Assembly: GCF_003944715.1 (NCBI RefSeq)
Contig: NZ_RWIT01000005.1
Coordinates: forward strand, 186,001-250,000
DNA length: 64,000 bases
Direction: 5' to 3'
Source of the DNA: Hymenobacter rigui
Lineage (GTDB): Bacteria; Bacteroidota; Bacteroidia; Cytophagales; Hymenobacteraceae
The translations under genes and the position numbers were made by a program. Below the pieces are notes generated by a model. The model worked only from the letters and a program-made list of their open reading frames with translations, searched no databases and had not been told where the DNA came from. Below, piece after piece: positions 37,469-44,829 of the stretch. Position 1 is the stretch's first letter, and the number at the start of each line of letters is the position of its first letter.

Positions 37469-37619
37469 TTGCGAGCCGGAGGCGCAGCAATCTTTCCTTT
37501 TCGCAGTACCAAGCCCTGAAATACAGAAAGCCCCTGACGTCCGCACTGGCGTCAGGGGCTTTCTGTTTGTCTGATTTTGTGCTCTGATAAGGAAGGATTG
37601 CTGCGCCTCCGGCTCGCAA
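37469..37619. repeat. 24-base inverted repeat flanking a terminator
   Basis: The arm at 37469-37492 is perfectly complementary to 37596-37619, 103 bases apart. The core of each arm holds GAGCCGGAGGCGCAGCAA or its complement. Similar sequence continues a few bases past the inner ends. The arms enclose the hairpin at 37524-37565. The shape suggests a REP-like dispersed element placed between two convergent genes. Confidence 0.75.
37524..37565. terminator. Bidirectional terminator inside the inverted repeat
   Basis: CAGAAAGCCCCTGACG pairs with CGTCAGGGGCTTTCTG around a ten-base loop, with TTTGT after it. It separates the receiver-cyclase gene from the convergent membrane-protein gene and can end both transcripts. 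Confidence 0.88.
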
Positions 37620-37627
37620 TGACGGGC

Positions 37628-40309
37628 TTATTTCACCATTTCATTCTGCTTGCGCAGGCGCTGGCACAGTACCCGCAGAATGTTGCGCAGCACCTCGGGG
37701 CGCTCTTCCATCACGTCGTAGAAATCGTCCTGATCGAGGCGGAAGGCCAGCACGGGCTGTTGGGCCATGGCCGTAGCCGAGCGGGGCTCCGCATCCAGCA
37801 GGGCCAGCTCCCCAAAGAAGTCGCCCTCCCGGAAGGTGGCCAGCTGCTGCGCCCCGTTGAAGATGCCCACCTCGCCCTCATACACAATGAACAGGGAAGC
37901 GCCCAGGTCGCCTTTGGCGAAAATGTGCTCCTGGGCCGCGAAGGACACTTCCTTCATGATGGGCACAATGCTGCTGAGTACGTTGGCGGGCGTAGCGGCA
38001 AACAATGCCGTTTGCTGCAGCACCGCTACTCGGTCGGCGGCGGACAGGTGCGAGGCGGTAGCAGAATGGCTCATCAGTAGCGCGGGCAGGGAAGGATGTT
38101 GAAGAAGGGCTTGTTGGTAAGCCGCTGGGTACGTTTCAGCCCAACGGGCCAGGGCCGCAAAGGCACTTTCGCGCACCAGCTGGCTGGGGCTTTGCACGTG
38201 CGGCCACAGCCCCTGAAACCCGCCAACGGCCGGTTGCGCCTGCCGCAGCGCCAAGCTAATCGTCCAGTCAGAAAACAAGGTTTCGCCCTGCTCGGCAATA
38301 AAATACCCGATGGGCACTGGGCCGGTAGCAGCGGGCAGCAGCCGGTCGAAAACCCGAGCCTTTTCAGCGGCGGGGCGCAGCTCCAGCAGGGTTTGCAGGG
38401 CCTGGTACACCGGGCGGGCAATGAGGTTATCGAGGATTTCGAGGGCATTGGCCTGCCGCTCCCGGGCCGCGTGCGTCACGCTGCGCTGGGCATCGGCAAT
38501 GGCCTGGGGTGGGTAGAGCTGCAACAGCAGGCCGAACAGCCGCTGCTCCAGGCGGTGCAGCTCGTAGGCCAGGGCGTCGCGCAGGGGCTGGTCGTCGGAA
38601 GCGGCCTTGCCGTGCAGCAGCTGCCGGGCCAGCAGTAGCTCCTGCTGCACCAGGCTCTGGAATACGGGTGCATCGGCGGGCTCGGGCGCAAAACTGCGCA
38701 GGGCACGCAACGCCGCTTCCCGGTGGAGCAGATTGGGGCGCCGGGCCAGCTGCACCAGCGCGGCGCGGCTTTGCGGGTGCTCCACATGACCCAGCAACTG
38801 AGCCAGACGGCGCAGCTGGGCATCATCGGGAGTTGCAAGGGCGGCTTCCGCAAAGGCAGGCACGGCGGCCAGGCCTTGCTGCCGCAGCCGGGTCGTGGCT
38901 TCGGGGCGGGTGGCTTTGTCAGTGAGGCTTTGCACCAGACTGGCTATTTCCTCGCTGGAAGCGGTGTCGCACCCCCGTGGGGCAGCAACGGCCGGCAGCT
39001 CATCGGGCGCGGCAAAACGGCGGCTTACGGCGTGCTGCAGCTCCCCCAGGTACTGTCCGTAGGTGCGGTACAGCAGCAGCAGCGCCCCGGTCATGAGCAG
39101 GCCCATCCAGCCAAACGCGAAGCCGGTACCGATGCCGGGGGCCACGTGCGGCAACAGCAGCAGCAGTCCGGCCAGCCCCATACCCAGTGGTTCATAGAGG
39201 CCCTTGGCCAGCGTGTGGGCCTGCAGCCGCTCGTGGGCCGGCAGGGGTTGAAACAGGACCAGAAAAACGGGGTCGAAGAAGGCGCGGCGCAGCACTTCCA
39301 GCGTCAGGAACAAGGCACAGAAATACAGCATCAGCCCGCCGGAACTCCAGGTGTCGTGCAGGCCGTAAATGCCCAGCCCGGCCACCACCAGCCCCGGCAG
39401 GGCCAGCAGCACCGGCCGCACCCCGGCCCGGTCCAGCACTTTGCCGGTTACCACCAGCTTCACCACCAATGCCACCAGATAGGTAATGGCCAGCACCGTA
39501 CTCACGTAGCGCATCACCACTGATTGGTCGTGGAAGCGGTGCTTCACGTTCACGAAAAACGTGTACTCGATGCCGGTAGTCACGGCCGCAATGGCCAGCA
39601 TGCTCAGGCACATGGTGAGCACCAGCCGGCTATTGCCAAACCACCGCTGCAGCGAAGCCGATACGGCCTCGGTACGCTCGGCCCGGGCGCGGGAATGAGC
39701 CTCTACCACGTGCTCCCGGCCAGTGGCCTGCAGCACCAGCAACGCCCCCACGTAGGCCCCGAAAGCCAGCAGCAGCAGCCACAGCAGCTCGGTATGATGA
39801 TGAATCAGCAACGCCAGCACTGCCCCGAGGGCTTTGGCGGGCATGTCGCCGGAGCTGATAACGCTGAACAGCCGCCGCCCCTGCCGCACATCAAACACCA
39901 CCGCCGATACGCCCCAGAACTCCAGGTTAGTGAGCAGGTAGATGACCCGGTAGCCCGTCATGATAGCAATGGCGGCCCACACCGAATGGCCCACCGCCAC
40001 CAACACCCCAATCACCGCCATCAGGATTACCACGGCCAGCAGCACCCGCACGGCTACCCGCTGCAGGCCCAGGTGGTGCTCGTAGTGGTTATACACCCGG
40101 CCGGCCACTATCATGGCCAGCGCGGCGGCTCCGTAGGCCAGTGGCAGGTTCCGCTCGGGCTGGTTTTCGAGCAGAATGACGTTGGCCGCCACGTACACCA
40201 GAATAGTGCCGATGCCCAGCAGGAAGTTGTGCAGAAAGAACAGACCTACCGTGCGGCCTTCCTCGGGGCGAATGCCCAACAGCTGCTGCCAACGTGCGCG
40301 TAAGGTCAT
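37628..40309 (-). CDS. ATP/ADP translocase-like membrane protein with HEAT and cyclic-nucleotide-binding domains
   Basis: This 893-residue protein has about 12 membrane helices in residues 20-425, from VGLFFLHNFLLGIGTILVYV onwards, related to NTT-type ATP/ADP translocases in the MFS superfamily. Residues of about 450-730 are helical, HEAT-like (PQSRAALVQLARRPN, LLHREAALRALRSF). Residues of about 750-885 form a cyclic-nucleotide-binding domain with the phosphate cassette FFGELALLDAEPRSAT, keeping E834 and R843 for ribose and phosphate. A cyclic nucleotide probably gates the membrane domain. Transport substrate is unproven. The convergent neighbour makes cAMP. Confidence 0.85.
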   Translation of the reverse strand: MTLRARWQQLLGIRPEEGRTVGLFFLHNFLLGIGTILVYVAANVILLENQPERNLPLAYGAAALAMIVAGRVYNHYEHHLGLQRVAVRVLLAVVILMAVIGVLVAVGHSVWAAIAIMTGYRVIYLLTNLEFWGVSAVVFDVRQGRRLFSVISSGDMPAKALGAVLALLIHHHTELLWLLLLAFGAYVGALLVLQATGREHVVEAHSRARAERTEAVSASLQRWFGNSRLVLTMCLSMLAIAAVTTGIEYTFFVNVKHRFHDQSVVMRYVSTVLAITYLVALVVKLVVTGKVLDRAGVRPVLLALPGLVVAGLGIYGLHDTWSSGGLMLYFCALFLTLEVLRRAFFDPVFLVLFQPLPAHERLQAHTLAKGLYEPLGMGLAGLLLLLPHVAPGIGTGFAFGWMGLLMTGALLLLYRTYGQYLGELQHAVSRRFAAPDELPAVAAPRGCDTASSEEIASLVQSLTDKATRPEATTRLRQQGLAAVPAFAEAALATPDDAQLRRLAQLLGHVEHPQSRAALVQLARRPNLLHREAALRALRSFAPEPADAPVFQSLVQQELLLARQLLHGKAASDDQPLRDALAYELHRLEQRLFGLLLQLYPPQAIADAQRSVTHAARERQANALEILDNLIARPVYQALQTLLELRPAAEKARVFDRLLPAATGPVPIGYFIAEQGETLFSDWTISLALRQAQPAVGGFQGLWPHVQSPSQLVRESAFAALARWAETYPAAYQQALLQHPSLPALLMSHSATASHLSAADRVAVLQQTALFAATPANVLSSIVPIMKEVSFAAQEHIFAKGDLGASLFIVYEGEVGIFNGAQQLATFREGDFFGELALLDAEPRSATAMAQQPVLAFRLDQDDFYDVMEERPEVLRNILRVLCQRLRKQNEMVK

Positions 40310-40495
40310 GAATAGGTAAGTGGTAACAGGTAAAAAGTGACGGAAGACAGGTGCCGGCAGTCAAAGGATAATGGAATTTCAACTCCTGGCTCCCGGCTCC
40401 CAGCTCCTCATTCTCCCCGCAAGATAGTAGCCTTCGGGCGGGTTGGTAACGGATTTTTGCGCTATTTACGCCCTCTACGCTCTGCCTACCACCTC

Positions 40496-41086
40496 ATGGA
40501 CTGTCTCCGCGCCGAGGCTTACATTCTGCCTCAGCTCCGCCAGCATCTTTCCTCTACCCTGTTTTACCACGGCCTGCACCACACCCTCGATGTGGTAGAA
40601 CAGGCCCTTTCCCTGGCCGAAGCTGAGGGCATAACCGATGCCGCGGAACTGACGCTGCTGCGCACGGCGGCCCTGTACCACGATGCCGGCTTCCTGACCA
40701 CGTACCAGGGTCACGAGGTAGCCGGTTGCGAACTGGCCCGGCAGGTGCTGCCCCGTTTTGGCTACACGCCGCCCCAGATTGAGCTGATTGCGGAGTTGGT
40801 TCTGGCCACGCGCATGCCCCAGAACCCGGGCACCCGGCACCTGGCCCGCATCCTCTGCGACGCCGACCTGGACTACCTCGGCCGGCCCGATTTCTGGCCC
40901 ATCAGCCAGACCCTCTACGATGAGCTTACCTTGCGCGGCCTGATGACCGACGAAACCGCCTGGCTGCAGCTCCAGGTTGATTTCCTGAGCAGCCACCGCT
41001 ACTGGACGTCCACTGCCACGGCCCGCCGGGAAACGCAGAAACTAGCCCGCTTAGCGGAAGTACGCCAGCAGCTGGCGCAATTTTAG
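40496..41086 (+). CDS. HD-domain phosphohydrolase
   Basis: This 196-residue protein has the HD metal site: histidines in FYHGLHHTLDVV (25-29), the H62-D63 pair in ALYHDAGF, H73 in QGHEVAGCEL and D122/D124 in CDADLDYLG. Such proteins hydrolyse phosphodiesters or nucleotides. The layout resembles predicted metal-dependent phosphohydrolases, and some relatives cleave cyclic nucleotides. It is divergent from the cyclic-nucleotide-binding membrane protein gene, so removal of cAMP is a tempting but unproven role. The ATG at 40496 is chosen because upstream residues look untranslated. Confidence 0.85.
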   Translation: MDCLRAEAYILPQLRQHLSSTLFYHGLHHTLDVVEQALSLAEAEGITDAAELTLLRTAALYHDAGFLTTYQGHEVAGCELARQVLPRFGYTPPQIELIAELVLATRMPQNPGTRHLARILCDADLDYLGRPDFWPISQTLYDELTLRGLMTDETAWLQLQVDFLSSHRYWTSTATARRETQKLARLAEVRQQLAQF

Positions 41087-41110
41087 CGCACCAGCCGCGC
41101 CGGTTCGTAA

Positions 41111-42163
41111 CTAAATCACCGCCAACGCCTTGTCCAGCGCAGCAAACAGCACCTCATTTCCCTGCTGGTTGTAGGTTTGCAGGGCCTGCTCAAACCCAGA
41201 AAGGTCGTAGAGGAATGCTTTCAGGTTATCGGGGGTGATGGTGGAGAAATGGCGGCCGTAGCCCAGCTTCTCTATTTCGGCGGCGTTCAGAAACTGCTCA
41301 AACTGCGCCGGAATGGGCACGGCGCACACCGGCTTGTGCAGGTACACGGCCTCGCTGATGAGCGAGAAGCCACCATTGGTTACCACGGCCCGGGCGCTGG
41401 CCAGGTCGTCCAGGAAACCGGCTTCGCTGAAAGCCCGCAGCTGTACGTTGCCGTGGGTTTCTTCCTTGTTGAAGCCGTACACCCGGAACTCCTGCCCCGG
41501 CAGCTGCTGGAGCTGCGCTACCAAATCCTTCTGAGTGGTAGCCGACTGATACACCAGCACGTGCGCGCCTTTAGTAGGCCGCAGCGCCAGCACCTCGGGC
41601 CGCAGAATGGGCGGCACCAGCGTGGTGCGCTCCTTGATGACAGGCAGCGGAAAGAACGTAGAAATCAGGTACTGCTGACTGCCCGGCAGCTTGGCCCGCA
41701 CTATTTGCCGGGCTAGCGTGAGGTTGCCCCGCTCCTGGTGCGGCACCGCAATATCCAGCGCCGCCCGGCTGATAATCTGCATATTATCAATGCTGATAAC
41801 GGGCAGGCCTTTCCACTTGGCAAACAAAAAGCTAAACGACTCGAAATCAGAAATGACGACATCCGGCTCAAAGTCGCAGAGCAGTTCCCGGTACTTGCGG
41901 AAGTTGATGAGCAGGTTTTCCGGGGCCGTGCGCAACGTAAGTGCTGCCGTGCGCGATTTGGATACTGTGAGGTGCTTGTATGCCAGGTGAAAACCCCGGA
42001 TTTCGTGCACCCGCCCGGGAAAGTTGGCCGCCAGCATCTGGTAGGCGCGGGAGCTGCTCACCACGCACACGTTATGCCCCTGGTCGAGCAGATAGCCGAT
42101 AACCACCTTGCTGCGCGTGGCGTGGCCCAGCCCCTCGCCGGGCACTCCGTATAGTATGTTCAT
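41111..42163 (-). CDS. MJ1255-type GT-B glycosyltransferase
   Basis: This 350-residue protein begins MNILYGVPGEGLGHATRSKVV, the glycine-rich loop of MurG-like and MJ1255/VC2487-family glycosyltransferases. It has VVISDFESFSFLFAKWKGLP in the N-terminal half and VVTNGGFSLISEAVYLHKP with PIPAQFEQFLNA in the donor-binding half, the usual nucleotide-sugar site. It has no membrane helices. It ends 24 bases from the HD-protein gene on the other strand, and its start is 11 bases after the stop of an outer-membrane protein gene, so those two are probably co-transcribed. The acceptor is unknown. Confidence 0.85.
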   Translation of the reverse strand: MNILYGVPGEGLGHATRSKVVIGYLLDQGHNVCVVSSSRAYQMLAANFPGRVHEIRGFHLAYKHLTVSKSRTAALTLRTAPENLLINFRKYRELLCDFEPDVVISDFESFSFLFAKWKGLPVISIDNMQIISRAALDIAVPHQERGNLTLARQIVRAKLPGSQQYLISTFFPLPVIKERTTLVPPILRPEVLALRPTKGAHVLVYQSATTQKDLVAQLQQLPGQEFRVYGFNKEETHGNVQLRAFSEAGFLDDLASARAVVTNGGFSLISEAVYLHKPVCAVPIPAQFEQFLNAAEIEKLGYGRHFSTITPDNLKAFLYDLSGFEQALQTYNQQGNEVLFAALDKALAVI

Positions 42164-42174
42164 TACAGGCTGAA

Positions 42175-43104
42175 TTACCGGCGGGTAGTAGGAATTCGGA
42201 ACTGCACACCCAGGCTCGGGATGAACGTGAGGCCGCTGAGCTTGGCCGTTTTGTTGTTCAGCAGCTGATACTCGCCGTAGTCCTGGTAATACACCGACAG
42301 GGCCGGAATAAAGTAGGCGTAGCGGTAGCCCAGCTTGGCATTGAAGAAAGCCCCGTAGGAACCGAAGTTACGGTGAGCCGAGGGCAAAGCCGGCAATGCC
42401 AGCGTACCGGCCGTGTTAAAGATATTGCGGGGCTGAAAACCGTATTTGAAGAAGCTGTGCGCATACACCACGCCGTAGGAAATAGCTCCGATTTCCTCCT
42501 CTAGCCCCAACGACTTGCTGAATACCAATGGGATAATCAGGTCGTGGCGGCTGGCCTCAAAACCCAGGAAAGTAGTGGCATCTTCCAGGAATGGAATGCT
42601 GGGCAACTTGCTGCGCTGGGTAGCAAACTGCAGCCCAATGCTGCCGTACGTAGCTCCCGCCGCCCGGCTGCCCGGGTTTTCGGGCGTGCCCACTGGCCCC
42701 AGAAACTGGTACATGGCATCGAATACGTGGGAGCCGAAGCCGTACTTATAGCCCACATCAAGCCGGTCGATGACGCCGTAGCGGACGTACAGGTCGGAAG
42801 TAGGCCGCACGGGGTCCAGCACGTAGGCCAGGGCCCCAATCTGCAGCTTTTCAATGGTCTGGTTGTAGCGAATCGTGTCCTTGTTGGCCGCTGATTTAGC
42901 CGCATCCAGCAGTGCCGAGCCGGTTTTGCTCAGGGTTTCAGTGGGTACGTTGAAGGCCATATTGCCGCCCACTTTAAACTCGCCGCGGGGCGTAACCTTA
43001 CCGGTGCTCACAATGGCGCGGGGGGCCGTGCAGGAAGCCGAAAACAACAGGCCGGCCCCGACCAGCAGGCTTGCCATCGGGCGCAGAGAGAAGAACTTGT
43101 TCAT
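42175..43104 (-). CDS. Predicted outer-membrane beta-barrel lipoprotein
   Basis: This 309-residue protein has a lipoprotein-type signal peptide ending FSASC, then alternating strands with aromatic girdles (LYVRYGVIDRLDVGYKYGFG, GSIGLQFATQ, FNAKLGYRYAYFIPALSVYY). The last strand FIPSLGVQFRIP fits a small outer-membrane barrel. I recognise no named family. The ATG at 43104 is chosen because the signal peptide starts there. It is followed within 11 bases by the MJ1255-type glycosyltransferase gene, suggesting envelope-related function. Confidence 0.6.
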   Translation of the reverse strand: MNKFFSLRPMASLLVGAGLLFSASCTAPRAIVSTGKVTPRGEFKVGGNMAFNVPTETLSKTGSALLDAAKSAANKDTIRYNQTIEKLQIGALAYVLDPVRPTSDLYVRYGVIDRLDVGYKYGFGSHVFDAMYQFLGPVGTPENPGSRAAGATYGSIGLQFATQRSKLPSIPFLEDATTFLGFEASRHDLIIPLVFSKSLGLEEEIGAISYGVVYAHSFFKYGFQPRNIFNTAGTLALPALPSAHRNFGSYGAFFNAKLGYRYAYFIPALSVYYQDYGEYQLLNNKTAKLSGLTFIPSLGVQFRIPTTRR

Positions 43105-43313
43105 ATACAGAAATAGAAGGCAAAATGCGACGGCCGACCAGGGCCAAAACCGGGCCGAAAGTAGGGAATCCGGCGCAACACCCCGCACGGCCAGCAGCGT
43201 GCAGGCCCAACCACCTCCCTAAACACCCCCTTGACCTCACATTACCGAATTGTTACGCCGAGAGCCGAAAATCCTGTAACTTTCCCTTCCGCTCCCAGAA
43301 TTTCTGCCCTGCC

Positions 43314-44786
43314 ATGTCTCAGTTTTACCTCAACAACCAACTCATCCGTACCGACCAGCCCGCCGGCAGTACCCTGCTCGATTTTGTGCGCTATAACCAG
43401 CACCTGAAAGGCACCAAAATCGGTTGTCGGGAGGGCGACTGTGGGGCCTGCACCGTGCTGGTGGGCGAGCTGGACGCCACCGGCCAGGTGGTGCAGTACC
43501 AATCCATGACTTCCTGCCTGACCCCGCTGGGCAACGCCCATGGCAAGCATGTGGTCACCGTGGAGGGCATCAACGCGGCCAGGGGCAGCCTCACGCCGGT
43601 ACAGCAGGCCATTGTGCAGGAAGGTGGCTCGCAGTGCGGGTTCTGCACGGTAGGTTTTGTGATGAGCCTGACCGGCCACGCCCTCAGCAGCCAGCCCAGC
43701 ACGGCGGCCAGCGTGCTGGCTTCCATTGATGGTAATATCTGCCGCTGCACCGGCTACAAAAGTCTGGAGCGGGCGGCGGCCCACCTGCAGCAGCAGCTGG
43801 AGCAGCGGCCCGCCACCGAAGCCCTGCCGTGGCTGGCGGAGCAGGGTTTCGTGCCGCAGTATTTTGCCGATATGCCCGGTAAGCTTCAGACCCTGCGCAG
43901 CGCCGATACGGCCGCGGCCACCGGCGGCTCCGAAACTGCCGACCCGCTGCCCACCGCCGCAACCAGCCTCGATGCCCCAGCCGCTGCCCGGGCCCGTATT
44001 CTGGGCGGAGGTACCGATTTGCTGGTGCAGCAACCCGAGAAGCTGCGGGCTACGGATGTAGAATTAGTGTACGACCAAAGCCACCTGCGCGGCATCCGGC
44101 GCGAAGGCACTACCATCACGCTGGGCGCCGCCACCACGGCTCAGCAGCTGCTGGAATCGGAGGTGATGCTGGCGGTGCTGCCGCAGCTGCCGCGCTTCCT
44201 GAAACTGGTGAGCAGCACCCCCATCCGGCAGATGGGCACCGTGGCCGGCAACTTCATCAATGCCTCCCCCATCGGTGACCTGACCATTCTCTTCTTAGCC
44301 CTGGATGCGGAAATTGAGCTGGAAACCGCCGCCGCCCACCGCCGCTGGATGCCGCTTGCGGAGCTGTACGCGGGCTATAAGCAGCTCACCAAAACCGCCG
44401 ACGAGCAGGTAACGGCCATCCGCTTCGAAGCCCCCGCTGCTACCGACGCCTTCAACTTCGAGAAGGTATCCAAGCGCACTCACCTGGATATTGCCTCGGT
44501 AAATACCGCCGCCTGGCTGCGGGTAGAAAACGGTGTTATCCGGGAAGCCCGGCTGTCGGCCGGGGGCGTGGGGCCCATTCCGCTGGTGCTGCGCCAGACG
44601 TCTGTTGCGCTGGTAGGCCGGCCGGTTTCGGTAGAAACCTTGCGTCTTGCCCAGCAAGCAGCCCAGCAGGAAATCAGCCCCATCAGCGACGTGCGCGGCA
44701 CCGAGCAGTACAAGCGCCTGCTGCTGCACCAGCTGCTGGAGGTCCATTTCGTGGAAACCGGTCTGCTCACCAAAGAACAGCTGTAG
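43314..44786 (+). CDS. xdhA: Xanthine dehydrogenase small subunit (2Fe-2S and FAD)
   Basis: This 490-residue subunit carries two [2Fe-2S] clusters and FAD and moves electrons from the molybdenum subunit to NAD+. Cluster ligands are C38, C43, C46 and C68 (GCREGDCGACTVL, TSC), and C108, C111, C143 and C145 (QCGFCTVG, NICRCTGY). The FAD domain follows an Ala/Pro/Thr-rich linker (about 190-225) and shows RILGGGTDLLVQ and TVAGNFINASPIGD. The start at 43314 precedes the ferredoxin fold directly. It heads an operon with xdhB, a membrane protein gene and xdhC. Confidence 0.94.
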   Translation: MSQFYLNNQLIRTDQPAGSTLLDFVRYNQHLKGTKIGCREGDCGACTVLVGELDATGQVVQYQSMTSCLTPLGNAHGKHVVTVEGINAARGSLTPVQQAIVQEGGSQCGFCTVGFVMSLTGHALSSQPSTAASVLASIDGNICRCTGYKSLERAAAHLQQQLEQRPATEALPWLAEQGFVPQYFADMPGKLQTLRSADTAAATGGSETADPLPTAATSLDAPAAARARILGGGTDLLVQQPEKLRATDVELVYDQSHLRGIRREGTTITLGAATTAQQLLESEVMLAVLPQLPRFLKLVSSTPIRQMGTVAGNFINASPIGDLTILFLALDAEIELETAAAHRRWMPLAELYAGYKQLTKTADEQVTAIRFEAPAATDAFNFEKVSKRTHLDIASVNTAAWLRVENGVIREARLSAGGVGPIPLVLRQTSVALVGRPVSVETLRLAQQAAQQEISPISDVRGTEQYKRLLLHQLLEVHFVETGLLTKEQL

Positions 44787-44805
44787 AGACGCGTATTCGC
44801 GTCTC
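44786..44805. repeat. Short palindrome between xdhA and xdhB
   Basis: GAGACGCG at 44786-44793 and CGCGTCTC at 44798-44805 form a hairpin with a TATT loop that begins on the last base of the xdhA stop codon. It has no T-run, so it is more likely an RNA-processing, stability or dispersed-repeat element than a full terminator. Confidence 0.6.
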
Positions 44806-44829
44806 AATTGGTGCTGACATTGTTATAAT

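Noticed and set aside
36391..37512. Minus-strand open frame of 373 residues opposite the receiver-cyclase gene
   Set aside because: His-rich translation typical of an antisense shadow; the plus strand has complete receiver and cyclase motifs.
43314..44786. Possible fusion junction in xdhA at the Ala/Pro/Thr-rich stretch
   Set aside because: A linker between the iron-sulfur and FAD domains is normal in this family and both domains are complete.
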